A stretch of DNA of 7,659 nt, from contig JAUWDN010000037.1 in the NCBI GenBank assembly GCA_030608765.1, positions 1 to 7,659 on the forward strand, written 5' to 3'. Shown piece after piece: positions 6,327-7,659 of the stretch. Every line of letters starts with the position of its first letter. Within the stretch, counting starts at the first letter, position 1. Position numbers and translations under genes: made by a program. This stretch comes from Promethearchaeota archaeon. Lineage in GTDB: Archaea; Asgardarchaeota; Lokiarchaeia; Sigynarchaeales; SOKP01. Under the pieces are notes generated by a model that was given only the letters and a program-made list of their open reading frames with translations, was not told the origin of the DNA and searched no databases.

Positions 6327-7520
6327 ATGGCAAGTAAAGTGGAAAGTAAAAAATGGGATATAAAGGAAGCAAAAAAACTTTTTCAAGAATACTTGAAGAA
6401 GGGTTTAGAAGAAGAAAAAAAGGAAATCAAATTACCTGAAGATACCGTTAAAATTGATAATCTTAATAGAAAACAAACTTTAGAGCGTATTTACATATTA
6501 ACAGATTCAATTATTGAAAAAATTTATGCTACAGGAAGACCTACTATTAAATTACCTTCGAGAAGCAATACAAATATAATTTGGGATGAAGAAAATGATT
6601 TATTGCTTTTAGGTAAACAAATTATGGAAAAACAATTTCACTCGCTTGCTAGTGTTGCTGATATTACAAGATTAATGAAAGTGCTCGAAAAAGTAAATGA
6701 ATTACTGCTTAAAGATCTACATGCAACAAAAAGAGAAATATTTTATTCTGCAGTTCAATTATTTGGGGATCAAAAAAATAGTGATAAATGTATTGAAGAT
6801 GTTGCCACAATGCTTTATACAACCAGAAATTCCACGCATATCGTTGCCTCAGCCAAAGGATCATGCATAGGGCGTCTTAGGATTAGAGATAGAAACGATA
6901 TTATTGACCTAGAAGGTTTAGGGAGTGGTGGATGGAGTATTAGTCCCATGCTTGATAATATTGAAATCTTAGAATCAGACGCAGAATTTATATTGGTTTT
7001 AGAGAAAGATGCTGCCATGATAAGGTTATCGGAAGCTAGATTTTGGCGTAAATATCCGTGTATTATACTAACAGCTAAAGGGGCCGCTGATATCGCTACA
7101 AGAATGTTTTTAAGAAGAATTAGTAAGGAACTCAAATTACCCGTGTTTTCATTAGTCGATTCGGATCCTTATGGACATTATATTCATTCAGTATACCTGC
7201 GAGGTTCTAAACGTTTAAGCTACGAAACACCATTTTTAGCCACGCCAAATATTAAACTTTTAGGAGTTTTAACCAGAGATTTGGAAAAATATAAAATCCC
7301 AAATGATTGTAGAATTCCAATGAATCAAACTGATATAAAGAGAACAAAAGAGTTGTTAAACGAAGATTTTGTAAAAAAAAATAAAGCGTGGGAAACAGAT
7401 CTTAAATTAGCTTTAAAAATGAAAATAAAAGCAGAAATTCAAGCACTTTCCGCTTTTGGATTTGAATTTTTGACAGATCAATACATACCTGAAAAATTAT
7501 CAACAGGAGATTGGATTTAG
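6327..7520 (+). CDS. top6A: DNA topoisomerase VI subunit A (Spo11-related DNA-cleaving subunit)
   Basis: This subunit makes the double-strand break through covalent tyrosine-DNA linkages and reseals it after subunit B drives strand passage. It is 397 residues from ATG 6327, the usual family size. The 5Y-CAP/winged-helix domain holds the catalytic Tyr140 in TKREIFYS (134-141), with Arg136 nearby. The Toprim domain has the metal-binding Glu226 in VLEKDA and Asp278/Asp280 in DSDPYG (homologues usually have DADPYG). Other family signatures are LTAKGAADIATRMFLRR (248-264), LSYETPFLATP (298-307), the LGV segment (312-314), IPM near 330, and ALSAFGFEFL (373-382) plus YIP near the C-terminus. All catalytic residues are present, so it should be active. 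A GTG at 6318 would add three residues and overlap top6B by 8 nt, with a GGAAG at 6303-6307 about 10 nt upstream. ATG 6327 lies one base after the top6B stop and would be translated by coupling. Start choice is uncertain; identity is not. Confidence 0.95.
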   Translation: MASKVESKKWDIKEAKKLFQEYLKKGLEEEKKEIKLPEDTVKIDNLNRKQTLERIYILTDSIIEKIYATGRPTIKLPSRSNTNIIWDEENDLLLLGKQIMEKQFHSLASVADITRLMKVLEKVNELLLKDLHATKREIFYSAVQLFGDQKNSDKCIEDVATMLYTTRNSTHIVASAKGSCIGRLRIRDRNDIIDLEGLGSGGWSISPMLDNIEILESDAEFILVLEKDAAMIRLSEARFWRKYPCIILTAKGAADIATRMFLRRISKELKLPVFSLVDSDPYGHYIHSVYLRGSKRLSYETPFLATPNIKLLGVLTRDLEKYKIPNDCRIPMNQTDIKRTKELLNEDFVKKNKAWETDLKLALKMKIKAEIQALSAFGFEFLTDQYIPEKLSTGDWI

Positions 7521-7523
7521 GTA

Positions 7524-7530
7524 GGGTGGT
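7524..7530 (+). promoter_or_regulatory. Ribosome binding site for the gene after top6A
   Basis: GGGTGGT lies 7 nt before the ATG at 7538 and 3 nt after the top6A stop. It matches the archaeal GGTG core and supports both the start codon and co-translation from a shared top6B-top6A transcript. Confidence 0.65.
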
Positions 7531-7537
7531 AAATAAA

Positions 7538-7659
7538 ATGAAAATCTTTCATAAAAAAGATGGTGGTATAGTTCAATTAATAGATAAGGAAAAAATGAAG
7601 GAGTGGCCTGTAGAATTACCTCTTATCTTTATTGAATATGTGCGTAACAATCAGTTAAA
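7538..7659 (+). CDS. Unrecognised protein, 3'-truncated by the window edge
   Basis: ATG 7538 opens a frame that runs to the end of the window (40 complete codons, MKIFHKKDGGIVQLI...). A good ribosome binding site precedes it. The gap to top6A is only 17 bp, and I see no terminator between them, so it probably shares the topoisomerase transcript. The visible part is a charged, soluble N-terminus with no signal peptide, membrane segment or motif that I can assign. Its function cannot be judged from 40 residues; the operon position is the only hint of a link to topoisomerase VI or to DNA metabolism. Confidence 0.65.
   Translation, partial: MKIFHKKDGGIVQLIDKEKMKEWPVELPLIFIEYVRNNQL

Noticed and set aside
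1..7659. CRISPR arrays, insertion sequences, tRNA or rRNA genes, and att-type repeats
   Set aside because: I looked for them and saw none: no regularly spaced repeats, transposase motifs, terminal inverted repeats or TGGTTCGAATC-like T-arm sequences.

Overview
The window is strongly AT-rich and reads as an archaeal chromosome segment. The clearest signs are genes for both subunits of DNA topoisomerase VI, the characteristic archaeal type IIB topoisomerase, and an archaeal-type fused CoaBC. That CoaBC has a PAMH motif in place of the bacterial PAMN and lacks the bacterial active-site cysteine. TATA/BRE-like promoter sequences and GGTG-type ribosome binding sites agree with this. The low GC content and the Lys/Glu/Ile-rich, insertion-laden proteins would suit a mesophilic archaeon such as a low-GC Asgard lineage. 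That placement is a guess; the sequence does not fix the phylum.

Layout, all on the + strand: (1) 1-1137, the 3' part of an unrecognised protein gene whose frame is already open at base 1. (2) 1138-1422, a non-coding gap with weak promoter-like AT sequence ahead of coaBC. (3) 1423-2706, bifunctional phosphopantothenoylcysteine decarboxylase/synthetase. (4) 2707-2920, a 214-bp gap holding a T-tract, a good BRE/TATA sequence placed about 25 bp ahead of a 16-codon mini-ORF, and a second TATA-like element closer to the next gene. (5) 2921-6325, an exceptionally long topoisomerase VI subunit B. (6) 6327-7520, topoisomerase VI subunit A. (7) 7538 to the window end, the start of an unrecognised gene with a good ribosome binding site, probably in the same operon.

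The two topoisomerase genes form one functional unit. Subunit B is the ATP-driven clamp (GHKL ATPase, H2TH, transducer). Subunit A carries the catalytic tyrosine and Toprim metal site that cut and rejoin both DNA strands. The most remarkable point is the size of subunit B: 1134 residues, about twice the usual 500-650. All the core motifs are present, but three long insertions (one acidic, one coiled-coil) interrupt the core. The C-terminus adds a long tail that appears to hold a SAP/Rho-N-like helical motif and a terminal winged-helix-like domain, both suggestive of extra DNA binding. CoaBC belongs to coenzyme A synthesis and has no evident functional link to the topoisomerase operon.
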